A stretch of DNA of 64,000 bases from positions 35,744,361 through 35,808,360 of the forward strand of contig CM055106.1 in NCBI GenBank assembly GCA_029204225.1, read 5' to 3'. This document shows positions 42,218-54,483 of the stretch, one piece after another. The first letter of the stretch is position 1, and every line of letters begins with the position of its first letter. This stretch comes from Diphasiastrum complanatum. Taxonomy: Eukaryota > Streptophyta > Lycopodiopsida > Lycopodiales > Lycopodiaceae. Made by a program: the position numbers and the translations under genes. The notes under the pieces were generated by a model. That model was not told where the DNA came from, made no database searches, and worked only from the letters and a program-made list of their open reading frames with translations.

Positions 42218-43431
42218 TGTTGGATTATTCTCCTTCTTACTAATCGACTAATCGATTTTAATCCTCATCCATTGTTTATCTAGTTCTACGGATTTTCCTG
42301 TGTCTTTACACAATCTGCAGACTTATAAGTGTTTTTACAGTCTGCAAAAATACACAGAGTTTGACTACAGTGTTGCATTTTCTCTCACTTCGGCTTTTTT
42401 GTGTTTTTGCGACACTACCGTCTGTCAAGAATTACATGTAAAAATGCAGTGTCATCTTTTTTGCATTTTTTGCCTGTCAAGATTTACGAGTAAAAATGCA
42501 AAGTCGCATTTTTCGTATATTTCAAAGTGTCTCAAATGTTAAGAAAATGACTCTGGCAAAGTGTGGGGCTACCCTAAATGAGATTTAAGGACACTGTCGG
42601 GTTTTTTGCAAAAAGCCGACACTGTCATCTTTTTGCAACACGGTCGCATGTGGCATTTTTGGTTCATTTCTGCAGAGTAATAATTTTAGTTCATTTATGC
42701 AGACAAACTATTTACGGCCAATTTTCACCGCTTATCAGCAATCAATTTCTGAGAAGGAACTGGATGGATGCCAACGGATACCAACCAACTGGCAATCACA
42801 TTTGACGACCTAATTACTTAGTATAATTCAGCTGTTCATACATCTCATTATGAATGATCAAGATTTGAAATATTATTGTGAATTGTAAAGGGGCTGAGTG
42901 TTATTACATGATATTTCTTGTGCTCTTATCAAGCAGATCATTCACAATCAGAAAGTATTGTTCTCTATCAAGCTTTCAAACTTGAACTCTCTTGAGCATT
43001 CTAGCTCAGTCTTTTAGAGATTTATTTTAGAGTTGCTATTGCGCTACTGCTTATCAGCAGAGCTGCTTATTATCAGACTTATTTTCAGTTACGCAGAGAC
43101 AACTTAGAGTGTGCAGTTTCTATCTGCTATTGTTTTGCGCTCATTAGCATCTGATTTTGTTTTTCCAGAATCAATACTATCTTCATATTGCGTTCAGTAT
43201 ATGTCAGAGTGCATGCATCTCTGTATTGCTTTTGTAGCTGATAGAAATTGTATGAGAATTCAATACTTTATGTTTGGCTACGTAATCGCTTAGTATCTAG
43301 CGGTTTCAAAGTTAGTTGCTAAAGATTGCACATGATTTTCATCACGACTACTTTGTTCAATTTTTGATAGGCATAGTCATGCATTGGAAGTAGGAAGTTT
43401 CCGCATTACATTATCTGTCCTATTTCCAACA
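42218..43431 (+). repeat. Cop9 3' LTR, complete
   Basis: 1214 bp, TGTTGGATTATTCTCC...TTTCCAACA. It contains several aaaatgcag...gcattttt quasi-palindromes (about 42420-42520), which recur in the Cop1 and Cop6 LTRs. Confidence 0.9.
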
Positions 43432-43432
43432 C

Positions 43433-43646
43433 AAAGAGCATGGAAGTCGTTCTTCCTATGTGCAGATCCATAGCTTGGCTTGTTTTGACTTGCATAGCAT
43501 TTTGCAACAAATCTAACCAGCAAGGAAAGATACTACACAAGACTAGCAATCTAGGCATCAAACATGTGTAATAGAAAAGTAAACATTCAAGTATGAAACA
43601 AAAACATTACTTCACAACTCTCTCTCTTTCTCTCACAAGAGAAAAA
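43433..43646 (+). repeat. dispersed repeat R, copy 2
   Basis: Matches 17745-17959. Its first base follows the Cop9 LTR end, so Cop9 inserted in or beside this repeat. Confidence 0.85.
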
Positions 43647-46600
43647 TATGAGGAAAATCAACTCTTTGATTAATTAAATGAAAGTTGTGAACATAAAATG
43701 CAAAGGATTTGGCCCTCATATATAGTTGGGTCCAAAAGAGGTGAAGTGGCACTTTCTTATTGGCTCATTTATAAAAATTGAGAGTCTAAGTTAACTTGCT
43801 TTGTTTATTTTGCAAGTAATTTGACTTTACAATGCTTTTTACAAATTTTCCTTGAGCCATGGCATATAATTCCCTACTATGTTTAAAGGTAGTTGTGGTA
43901 TCTGACTTTTATTTAATCACATTATTTACAAAATTAAGTTGTGAGAGCCCTCAATATTTATGTACTTCATGCGTTTGACATGTACTATATAAATGGCCAA
44001 TACAGGTGATCATCATGATGGTGGATCTTAAGTGCATTTGTTTTAGTTTGGATGGTGTCATGGATATGTTGACGAGAGGGACTTCTTTATGAAACCTGAA
44101 TATTGGTCAAATCAGAGTTGGCAACTTCAAGCATGGGAAGGTAGCGCTTTGATAGACTATGGTGCTTGGAGCATGATGAATGATGAATCAACTTCCAAGA
44201 TTGACAAGATTGGATGTCAAGGCATATCGGCTTGGAGCAATGCTTTGTTTGGAAGATACATCAGAGATTGAGACTTAGTGCACGCTCATTGGATTGTGGA
44301 AGATCTAGGAAATTTTATGGAGAAATTTATTGAATATGATTGGACATGAGGGCATCTTGGTTATAGGTGTGATTGAGAACTTGATTTGGAGACCAGTGGT
44401 ATAGCAGTGGATATACAAGTAACAAGTGTTGATATGAAAAAATACGACCTTTGGGCAGGCCGTAGCCCATGCTTTCATTCATGTTGGTTTTTGTGGATGT
44501 GTGTGCTTGCATGTTACCTAGTCACGAGAGTCTAGATAGGAGTTGGAGTCTTGTTGACTATGCATATGCTACGTCAAAAGCAAAGTAATATTTGGAATGC
44601 TCAGTTATGACTTGTTGTTATGTCTACTAGTTATTTATGTGATGAGGGTACAGTTTTATGGTGGCAGTAATATTTTCTCAAGTTGAGCCTTAGTCACTCA
44701 TTGACGTCAGTTCCAAACATTGCTACAGGTTATTTTTTACACTCCTACTGCATTTGAGCTCAAGGGAGACTGTTAAGAATTAGATGTATTTTATGTAAGC
44801 TCAAAATGTAGTATTGTATAGTTAATTTAGATTTATAGTTTATCTAGCTTATTGTGTTATCTGGTAGTGACCAGGACGTGATCCACTATCGACTTATTTG
44901 TCGGCGGGCACCCGTCCCATAGTTGGCTACTTGGACTAGCCAGATAACCTGTATAATAGTTTTTTGACAACTTTTGCTATGATCAGGGGCATGTCTTGGG
45001 TTATCCTCAATAGTTATGGCCCATACTAGGCCTTATTAGTTGGACATGTGCCTATTTAGTTAGACGACTGTAGGGTCGAAGATCTTGCGTAGTATAGCCC
45101 TCACGCCTGTCATCAAGGGTTAGAACACTGGATAGGTGCCTAACTATGGATAGATGCTACTTTTAGTTAGTTCTCTACTTTCTCCCTTAACTCTATTCAC
45201 CACTAACACTACCCACCGTTAACTCTACTCCACTACACTAGCATTCATCATGATTTTGTGTGAAAGAGAAGAGAATAATATAGGAGATAGAGAGGAGAGG
45301 AGAGAAAGAAAAAGATAGAGTGGAGAGGGAGGTTAGCTCAAAAGCTCAAGATGCATGCTAATGGAGAAACCATAACTATTAAAACAACAACATAGAAATG
45401 GAAACAATTAGAAACACACAACAAATGCATTAGCATGAGTGCTTAGCAAATGAGGATGCTTGGCTCTCCAATTTGGTAGAGTTTCTTCCTTCTCATTAAG
45501 CATTCAAAATAGAGTACACGAGGTGCTTTTTTATAAAATGGAGAAGGCCCTTGCCCCAAATCCTATTGGCTAATATTCACAATGATCCTAACCATTCATT
45601 TTGGAACCCAACTTGATCCAAGGGTTCATAAAAAGTACATTAGTTCTCACAATTCATGTGAGTCCAAAGTTGGACCCAACTCTAAAAAGTAAACTTTTAA
45701 GTTTAAAATGGCTTTGGGCCTCAAGTTCTATTTTAATGACAAAGGGGCCCAAGTCTATTATTTCTATTTACAACTCAACTTGTGTGCTTATTGGGTCATG
45801 GGCTTATACGCGCAGGATGCCATACCCTCGCAACATATTTTATTAGCCGATATTATTTATTTACAATATGTTGGGAATACCCCCAACAACGACACTTGTC
45901 GAGTCCATTCTATATGTACAATATTTTCTTGTTATTCATCAACTTTGGCTTTGCCATCTTTGAGAGCTTGTGGTGCTTGAGCCTTGACTATGGCGATTGT
46001 ATTTGTAATATGTATATTGCACTAGATCTTCAATAATTTAACTAAACTCAGTGTTGTGTATTGCAAACAATTGAAACATAAATTGGTCCTAAACAAATTG
46101 GTTTCAAAACACTTCAAATAATATAATCTAAAGAGGGAAAAGAAAAATTACGATTCCAATGTGAAGTAAATAAAACCAAAAACGTTCTCAACAACCTAGA
46201 TATGATGTACAAAGCAAATAGGAAAATATTTGCAAACTTTCTCAACAAACATAGTAAAAAATTGCTTTGATACCAAAAATGTCATGTTCTTTTGCAGTTG
46301 CCACCACTGTTGCCAAGCAAGAAATATAAAATAACATGGTATAAATAGAAAAGACTAGAAATACTATTTCAATGCCATAAATGCAGCTATTCTACTCTAA
46401 ACCACCACAACACATTAGAGATGAAAATTCATCAAGAATGAATGGTCACATTGATCTCCACAATGAAATTCAGAACATCTCAAAATCGTGTGTTTGGGCA
46501 CATGAGTTATAAGAGGAAATGGAAGAAAAATCCCAAGTTCACTTAGTTGCAAATGAGCCAAAAGATTTTTCGATTGATTTTCTTGTCTATTTATAAACAA

Positions 46601-47639
46601 GGCCCATGTTTTAACTAAACATAACTATCTTGAAATCTGGTTAGGCCTTGTTAGGTCTTCTTAAGTCTATTTACGCGCCTTTTGGCTTGTTATTCTTATT
46701 TAAGGCACCTTGAGGGGCCTAAAGAGGAAATTGCCTTTATTCTTAAGGCTAATAATTCCTTTTGGGCCCAACAATACATTTTTTTGCACTTATGTATTTG
46801 AGATACATTACATATAAGCCTATCATATGAATCTTGCATGATTCTATGTCGATTTTGAATGTTGATGTGATTGTATCCTATGTTGTTGATTTCTAGTTTT
46901 TTGGCTTGCTAGTTTTGGATGTAAAATGATCAATCATATCCATAGCTAAGCTTGGATATATCTTTCACACACTGCACTTTTGAAGAACTATGGACAATTT
47001 TGGATTGAGGATGATAATTGCAGGAACAATACTTGCAATGCATCTCAATAAAAATAAAAAAGAACTGACTACGAAAGAATTACTTGTCCATTATTTTGAA
47101 TAAATCTCTAGCTTCCTCTACTCCATTTGTGTGACACTCTCTCCACATTTCAGGTTAGTTTTCCCTTGTGATTCAACTTCGTATGAGACTAGATACCGTA
47201 TGTGGCAAAAAGCCCTTGCCATCGCATGTGCCACACAGTAAGAAATTAGACTCACTTTTAAATGGAAAAGGTTTGTTCACTTTGGATCAACGACGCCCTC
47301 CATCGATAATGAGGGATTTATTAGCAGTGCTCAGGAAAGCTGGCAAAGTATAGGAATGAAATCGACAAGCTTTATGAATAACCGGTATCATAAAATATCT
47401 AACGATTTTTAATACAAGCATATATACCTTTTTATGAGTAAAAGTCTTCAAACAACCGAGAAGTTCTCTAGAATGCAGGTTTTTTGAGGATTAAGGAGGT
47501 TTCCGAGCACTGCTTCTTAGGCTTCCCTAAAATGAGTTGTGTATAGACTTATGAGATTTGAGCCCCAAAATTCCATAAACTTTGGAGCGATATCTATTGG
47601 AAGACAGCGCCTTTCAGGATGAGGGGCATGCGTCTCACC
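43647..47639. other. no gene recognised; decayed repeat sequence
   Basis: No coding domain is visible. A possible polypurine-plus-LTR junction (caagggagac|tgttaagaattag) occurs near 44760-44783. A possible reverse tRNA-Met primer site (reverse complement TGGTATCAAAGC) is at 46264-46275. A purine-rich run (gagaggagaggagagaaag) is near 45290. These suggest one or two very decayed LTR elements, but no LTR pair could be matched. Open frames at 44089-44271 and 45601-46036 show no recognisable domain. Confidence 0.35.
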
Positions 47640-48058
47640 CGATGCTGCGATTATGGTCAAAAAGCGCTACATGAAAGGGGCTTTCTCGTCACCTGACGTC
47701 CAATTGGACGAAACCTCTGAGAAAAGGCAGCATACAACTGGTCGTTTCAAACGTCATAGCGACGGGCAACTCGCCCTCTCATCAGAGCGGACCCCAAAAT
47801 ACTCTATTCAATGAAGCTTGCTCTCAGCTCTGCTCTCTCTTCTTCTTCTTCTTTTCTCTCTCGCTCGATCGCTCTTCAATACCTCGGCCGAGGAGCGACA
47901 GAACGTGAGATCGGATGAGTGGCAGCAATCCAATAGCGGCAATGGAAATGAATCTGCAAAGAATTTCAGGGATTTTCACCAATGTGAGCAAATTGGTGGC
48001 CAGAGCATGATGGTTTGAGCGTAAATCTCATTGTCTCAAGCGATTTTTCAAGCTTCAG
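47640..48058 (+). promoter_or_regulatory. probable promoter and first non-coding exon of the TADA1-like gene
   Basis: Base composition shifts to higher GC, with a pyrimidine patch (ctctcttcttcttcttcttt) at 47841-47860, a common feature of plant transcription starts. No TATA box is clear. A donor-like cttcag|gttgga is at 48058/48059. Two short open frames lie in the leader (separate entry). Assignment to the gene at 54.5 kb is inferred from strand and position; it could instead be the start of an unrecognised gene. Confidence 0.4.
47811..48010 (+). other. two overlapping short upstream open frames
   Basis: Frame 1 (47811-47918, 35 residues) is Ser/Leu-rich. Frame 2 (47915-48010, 31 residues) starts MSGSNPIAAMEMNLQRISGI. 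Stop and start share the bases atga at 47915-47918. If this is a 5' leader, these are uORFs that could reduce or condition translation of the main frame. Conservation is unknown. Confidence 0.35.
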
Positions 48059-51000
48059 GTTGGAAAGATGGTCTGCTTTTTGAGTTTATTCTCTCCGCTG
48101 CTGTAGAATAGTGTGGGGCATCAGCCGTAGATATGCTGAACTGACTGCAGTATCTTGGCAGTATGATTGCAGAGGATTTTAGTTCAAGCATCAGTGAATA
48201 CAAGGAAGAGCAAGGAAGGTGAATACGGTTGGGACATGCCACTTATCCAACGTAGGTCTACGTTCCTTGCTGCTGCTATTCTCTTCTCGTTCTGTTTTCC
48301 CTTTTCCACAAATATGCGGTTACCAACTCAGTATCACTGAAGCAATCAATGAATTATTGCCTTCAAAGGTGTAAGGTTGTTTCTTCATTCCTGTACTTTA
48401 CTTATAAATAAGCAGATTGTTGTTAAAATTGCTGTGCTGAAATTTTCAACTGACAACAGAATAAGATCATCTTATAGACTCACCAACGATTACGAAAAGC
48501 AGCTTCTAAATTGGCCGACTCATTATCTTGTCGTTTATCTCCTCGTCGTTGTTGAAATTGCTATGACATTATGGTCTGTTGGTTTCTGAGCCAGGTCTAC
48601 CAGTAAATAAGTAGAACGATGATTTAAAACCCCTACATGTCGGTTACTTAGCAACAGATGATCACTCTGTAAGAAGACTGCCAGTCTATTTCAAAGAAAA
48701 CAGTTTATAATCTACTTATCAGGTGCTTCAAACTTTGATTGATTCGAATGTAAGCGGCGATAAGTAGAACTTTGTTGGATAGAATTCCATAGAGAGTTGA
48801 GATCTTAGAACTTTTTTATGGACATAGTGAAGATGGAGTTTAGTTACCAGCAATGCCACAAGTGGCACCCTTGAAATTTTAAGGCTAAATCATTCCTCAC
48901 AGATTGTTTTGGACAGCTCTCAGTAGTTCATGTGCAGAACAGTTAGTGTATATAGCTTCTTTGATCTCTTGATGAGAAAACTCTACTTAGAAGTAGATTA
49001 TCATAAGGTCTTCAGAGATATGCTGTCAGTTTACCAGCGATGGCGAAAGATTGCATTTTCTTCACATTCTTTTGAGTTTTGTGTGTTTGTGTTTGAGTTG
49101 GTTCGGAACCACGTTCTGGAATTCCTCATAAGGCGTTAGTAAATTTTTTCCTGACTTTTTTTGTCACTTTCTTGGTGTATGTTCATATTTTATATAGTAA
49201 TTCCAAATCTTATATGAAACCCGCAAAGTGTAAAGCAAAACTAGTTATCAGTGGCAACACAAGGCCCTGTTTCCAACACGGTTGAATCTAGTTTAATAAG
49301 AGTTTTTTAAGGTTGATGCCAAAGCAGCTCCAAATAATGTGATGAAGACCTCCTCATAACTCCTCAAACACACTCCCCAAGATTCTTCGATGTCCATTGT
49401 TCAGTTCATCTGGGCCCCTACTAATTTTCTTAACTCTTCATATTTTCTCTTTAGCTCACTGTAGCTTTCTCCCAATTCTAAGTTCGGCCACCTTTCCAAG
49501 TTCAGAGTTTATTGGCTTTTCAAGAAAGCTGTGTGTCTATGATGGCAAAACTTGACTGTAAGCATTTCAGCTTTGTCTTCATCTTGTTTAGTTCAGAATC
49601 AAGTGTTGTGGCTTGATCTTTTAGTTTCACTTTTTCTAGCTTCATTTCCATGATAACATGGTACATTTCTTGTGCTTCAACAATGGTTCCATGAGTGGAT
49701 CAAGATTCAAGTGTTATGGACAGAGAATGTAAAATGCAGCTTCTTCCTTGTTTGAGTTCTCCATAATTTGTTGGTAGGCTCATATTTCTTCCCATTGATC
49801 AAGTATTGAAACTCTCAGCACTTTTTCATGCAAGATAGCTCATAATGCCCTGTGCTGTAGTCCAAGATGTAATGCTCCGAACCTCAGCTTGATTCATTTT
49901 CTTGTGATTCTTGAGCTCCAAATAGAATGTAGCCAATGAGCCCTGGGCGGCTTCAGTATCGGCAGAATCAAGTGTATAATAGCCATTTCATGCATAAATG
50001 CAACCTTTGTCTTCAAGTCATCATTCAATCATAGTCACAATGCATCTTGATTCGAACCTCTTGGAATCGATTTGAATCAAAATTCTTCCAATTTCTGGTG
50101 GATGGCACAATGAATAAGGTTGTTGAAAGTTTGTTTCGTCATAAGTTAGAAAAGGTGATTCAAATCTTTACCAGTTTAGGGTATGTCCCATCTCCCATCT
50201 GTGTCTTTATTTAGCGTTGTCAGTAACTTATAAGTTTGGAACATGATCTAACATCCCGATTTCCTAAACTCTTAAAATATATGATTTTTTTAATAAAAAT
50301 TAGCAACTTTTTTAATGAAACATTACTTCCCGAGCCTCGATTGAATTGTTAAATCTTTGCTTTGAATCTATTTTGAATCTTCTTGATTCAAATCTTCTGG
50401 TGACTGCATTCTATACACAAAGATCCTTTTCAGGGTCTTACACATGTAAGTAGTATTACATGCAGCACAACGTGTTCCACTGCATCTGTGTTCTGGAATG
50501 AGTGTTCTAGACAGCGGAATGCTGTCTGGAACACATTCAATACTGTTATTATTTTTTAACCTAAAACCATTAAAAACAAAAAGAACCAAATAAAAACCAC
50601 TAAAAAACATCAAATACCAAAAACCCCATGAAAAAGAACCATACAAACTAATCAAAACCCAAAGAAACCAAAAAAACCAAAAATTTGCAAAGATCCGCGA
50701 AACCCGATCTATGTTACAAATTAAAGACTCCAGAACTAACCAGTCATCTTGTTACGAAACTTTGGAGCTCATTTTCAACCAGTATATGATTTTTTTAAAG
50801 CCAGACTTTGTTGCCATTCCCTTAGGGCCTTATCAAGTCCAACAAAAAAGAAAACATGAAAAAAAGTGCATTCAGTCTAACGTTCTTGAATGAAACGCGG
50901 TGAATTCGCAGAGCATTCCAAAATGCTGCTTGAGTTGCTATGCATAGTCCATGTTCACTTGCATGGCATCAAACTCCAGATTCAGAGGTGATGAAAGGAG

Positions 51001-53259
51001 CCGTTGCTAACAGGCTTCTTTCCTGCAGTCTGAAAGTCCATATTTCCGTCATGAATACTATTTGACAGTAAAGGGACCCACAAAATATGACAACCATCTC
51101 AATCTCAGTGCTTGTATTCTGTTTCTTATGGCGGTCCTCAATTGGAAAGGATGCTGTAATGTAATGAGAAGACCATTTTCTTTTGTTTAAAGCTGAACTC
51201 ATGGAGTCCATTCAGGTCTCTATCTGTAGATTTCCACCATACCTGCTCACATGTGTACATGTCTACGTGAGGAACCTATAAGAGTGAATAGCTTTTTTAC
51301 TGTTTGTCGAAAGAATATATATCTAAGCAGATTTAAATTTTTGAGGAGCTCTAGGTTTGCCCAAAAAAATTTGATCTTTTCAGCTGCAAGCATCAAGTAG
51401 ACCTTGCAGACATTAAGATTGTATGTTGTGCTTACTGACATTCCTTCTATACTGTAAATTCACTGAATGTGTTTGTCTTGTCTGCTTTATGATGTTTCTC
51501 AGTCGTATATTTGAAGGTTCTTGGCTGACAGTTTAGATGAATTTTTTTGATGTATTCACTTGTTGTTACCATCCGTGAATTTTGTGATGGGTATATTGAT
51601 TTCTTACTGCTTGTAGAATACTTTCCGTCAGTGATGTCAAACACTCCTCATAACAGCTGCAGGGTAATAAAGTTAAGAGGAGAGCTTTGAGATTCTGTTA
51701 TTGACATGAAACTCTGAGCTTTAAGTTTTAGTCAGTATCTGCATAGTTCGGAGGTTCTAATAAGCTGTAGCATGCTTGAGGATCTTGAGAATGGATGCTT
51801 CTAAATATTGGGAGCAAAGCACTAGTGGTTTGAGGCTTTATGCCTTAAGCTATGAGATGGAGGATTCTGTGAATAACATATAGAGGACCATAGTTTCCTC
51901 ACATAACGTCCTTTTTGGCAATCTTGCGACAAGATAGCACCAAGGGTTTCGCAGTTTGGGTCATGTGAATGGAAGTTGATAGACATTTTGAGTTTGAGTT
52001 AACATTCTCCCCAACATATCATCTTGCTTACGCTGTTGAGCCAAGAGGGTGCCATCGTCCTTAGGTCAAGTTTGCATTTAATGAATCTTTTCCTTGCTAT
52101 TCCATCCAGGACAGTCCTTGTGTAAGTACTTATCCAAGCAAAGATAGCAAAGACCCTTGTTGTTGGCATGCACCTTCTGCTCAGCTGACATTTTAGATTG
52201 TTGGAAAGCCTTACGGTATTTTCTAGAGACTGTCTTGTGCCTTTGCAATTGTACTAGTGCTTGCTTTTGAAAGCATTGGTGCTGTGTATGTACTGCAGCC
52301 TATCCCTAAATACCTTTGCCCTGCGACCTTAAAGCCACCCTCATAAAGATATCATTAGGTACTTTCTTTATTTTCACGATACGAATTTGCATAGACTTAG
52401 ACAGAGTTATTTTTCTATCTATGCAGGTGCTAGGCATCCTAGTTCTCACATGTTTTGTGTGGTGGGATGAATTGGTTTTTAATGGCCTTCTTAAAATTAG
52501 CTGACTTCACTGGATAGCTAGGGGTGCACTAACCTGCTATCCATGTATCGGGGTACGTGGCGAACCTGCATGGGTAGCTAATCCATGTGGGCTGGCCAAA
52601 ACATGCCCTTATTTGTGAGATGGGCGTAACGGCTTAGGCGAATTGCCACCCCTATGCTCCGTTGTGCCTATGTGGTCCTCTGCTTCACTTCGGCCTCTAG
52701 CCATCTAACCCTACTCATTGCTCACCCCGCTCATGCTTATTTGAGTTGAAATCCTTTGCTAGGATATGAAAACATTTTGCTATGATATTGGCAGCCTGTT
52801 TCTTATATTTAAGTTGTAGCCCATGTGCATGAATCAACTTGAAGCTGCGGCCAAGTATGGCTCACCCAAGACTCCAGGAAATAAGTGATCGAATATGGAG
52901 GATGAGAAAGCTGTCTACGTGATTATATAACTTTGTGTGGAGTTGGCTTTTTGCTGTATCAAGGGCTGCCTGAAGTTTTAGGCTTATTCTGACTTGCATC
53001 AGTTATCCATGAAAGTCGTAGTTACAGTGAAAAGTATATAGTTATGGTGATTCATGGGAAAATGCATTTCTTTAACTCTATGTTTCCTCAATGAGGAGAC
53101 ACCATGGGGAAACATTAGGTGTAAACCTGTTTCACGCACTGAGAAACTACTTTCCTTTAACAGAAGGCTGTCACCTATTTGAGGACAAACCTGACTTTTT
53201 GAACAGTTTTCCAAGCCTGTTATTAACGTTATTTTAATGCAATGTCTTTCCCTTAACAG

Positions 53260-53261
<2 letters not shown>

Positions 53262-53307
<46 letters not shown>
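53262..53307 (+). repeat. (CT)n microsatellite
   Basis: About 46 bp of CT, followed by catatgtatatatatatata. It lies in the probable intron. Confidence 0.95.
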
Positions 53308-53311
<4 letters not shown>

Positions 53312-53506
53312 TGTATATATATATATATGAAACAATTACCTTCCCTACTTTGCTTTTATGATGACATGTTTTTTTATATGAGTGTTGTTACGTGGATTTG
53401 TTAGTTTCTAACTTTCTATATTGCAATTTTTGAGCTTAGCTGCTGGGGGGCTTGTCTGTGCTGCAACTCTAGCATATCAAAGTATTGGGTGTTCATTTAC
53501 AAGACA

Positions 53507-53797
53507 TTATTCAGTTGTCTGTAGACAGTTAAGAGATGTAGTCATCTTTCTTTCTTGTAAATTGTGGTGTTTTTGATATTGGAAGCGTTTAGCTTCAACA
53601 AGACGGATTTTACCGTCGGCTTCTGTAAGGGCATCCTGAGAATCTGGGATGACTTTGACATGAACATCGAGGGCCTTTTTCTTTTGCAATTGGCTCTCAG
53701 TAAGTGTAGCAGAAATGAAAGAAACTGGAGCATCTGGTTTACTTGCCCCTTTGAGCACATCTGCCCAAGATTGGACAGCTATATGATGCTGCTCCAC
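53507..53797 (-). pseudogene. possible LINE ORF1-like fragment
   Basis: The 96-residue reverse frame begins MEQHHIAVQSWADVLKGASK. A Ser-Trp-Ala-x-(V/L) segment occurs near the N-terminus of many plant LINE-type ORF1 proteins. No zinc knuckle or reverse transcriptase is nearby. It could equally be chance. Confidence 0.2.
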
Positions 53798-53901
53798 TGA
53801 TGTGGGGTTAAGGGAAGAGCGACAGTAGACTCCATACTAGATGAGATACAGCTGTGTGCAGGTCCTGACTGGACATCCGACTGCATAGATGCATGAGCAG
53901 C

Positions 53902-53903
<2 letters not shown>

Positions 53904-53966
<63 letters not shown>
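53904..53966 (+). repeat. (GA)n microsatellite
   Basis: About 63 bp of pure GA. It is the complement of the CT run 600 bp upstream, so the two could pair in a transcript. Confidence 0.95.
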
Positions 53967-53969
<3 letters not shown>

Positions 53970-54483
53970 TTGTTGATCTACAATTTAAGCTGTTATTCTC
54001 CGTATGGAGGAAGCATATTCTTGGCCTGGAATTAGATGAGTGCAGATTATTGGCACCCTGCTCGGGGCTTTGGCTTATATACCAACCTTCTAGAAATAAT
54101 GCCCTGGTTTAATCTTTTCGATTTTATGATACACAAGTCGAAATGTTGATCATGACGGTGACGGTAATTCATACAAACATGTTCAGAGGTGTCAGCATGG
54201 TCCAATGCTTGTGTTGTGACAAGTTATTATGAATACGAACCTTTTACAGGGCAATCTAATCAACATGAACATGAGAAAATGTGACGAAATTTCAGTGCGT
54301 AAGTATGGAGAAAGCTAATGCTCATGATGGTGGTAAAAAGTTGATTCTTGACATTGTGGTTGTGCAGCTGTGGATAGGCTGTAGGGTGCAGTGCATACAG
54401 AAGTTTTGCCTGTAAAATCCTGTTGGAATTGGTGAGAAAGTGCTAGTCAGACGACATACTTGGTATCGCTCATGTGTTCTGAG

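Larger units (their letters stand above)
38713..43431 (+). mobile_element. Cop9: internally deleted long-LTR copia
   Basis: The 5' LTR lacks about its first 337 bp (38713-39585). Next come primer site, broken gag, zinc knuckle, protease and pre-integrase. An internal deletion near 41320 then removes integrase and most of reverse transcriptase. RNase H, polypurine tract and a complete 1214-bp 3' LTR follow. The two LTRs differ at many scattered sites, so the insertion is old. It ends exactly against repeat R copy 2. It belongs to the Cop3 family. Confidence 0.85.
48059..54367 (+). other. probable long 5'-UTR intron of the TADA1-like gene
   Basis: About 6.3 kb lie between the donor-like site at 48058/48059 and an acceptor-like tgtgcag ending at 54367. 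No recognisable host exon was found inside. It contains a CT microsatellite, a GA microsatellite and a weak reverse LINE-like frame. Exact splice sites are inference. Confidence 0.35.

Noticed and set aside
54460-54483. Start of the SAGA-subunit frame at TTG 54460
   Set aside because: A TTG start is unlikely for a plant nuclear gene. ATG 54484 best matches the remembered family N-terminus; ATG 54472 is the alternative.
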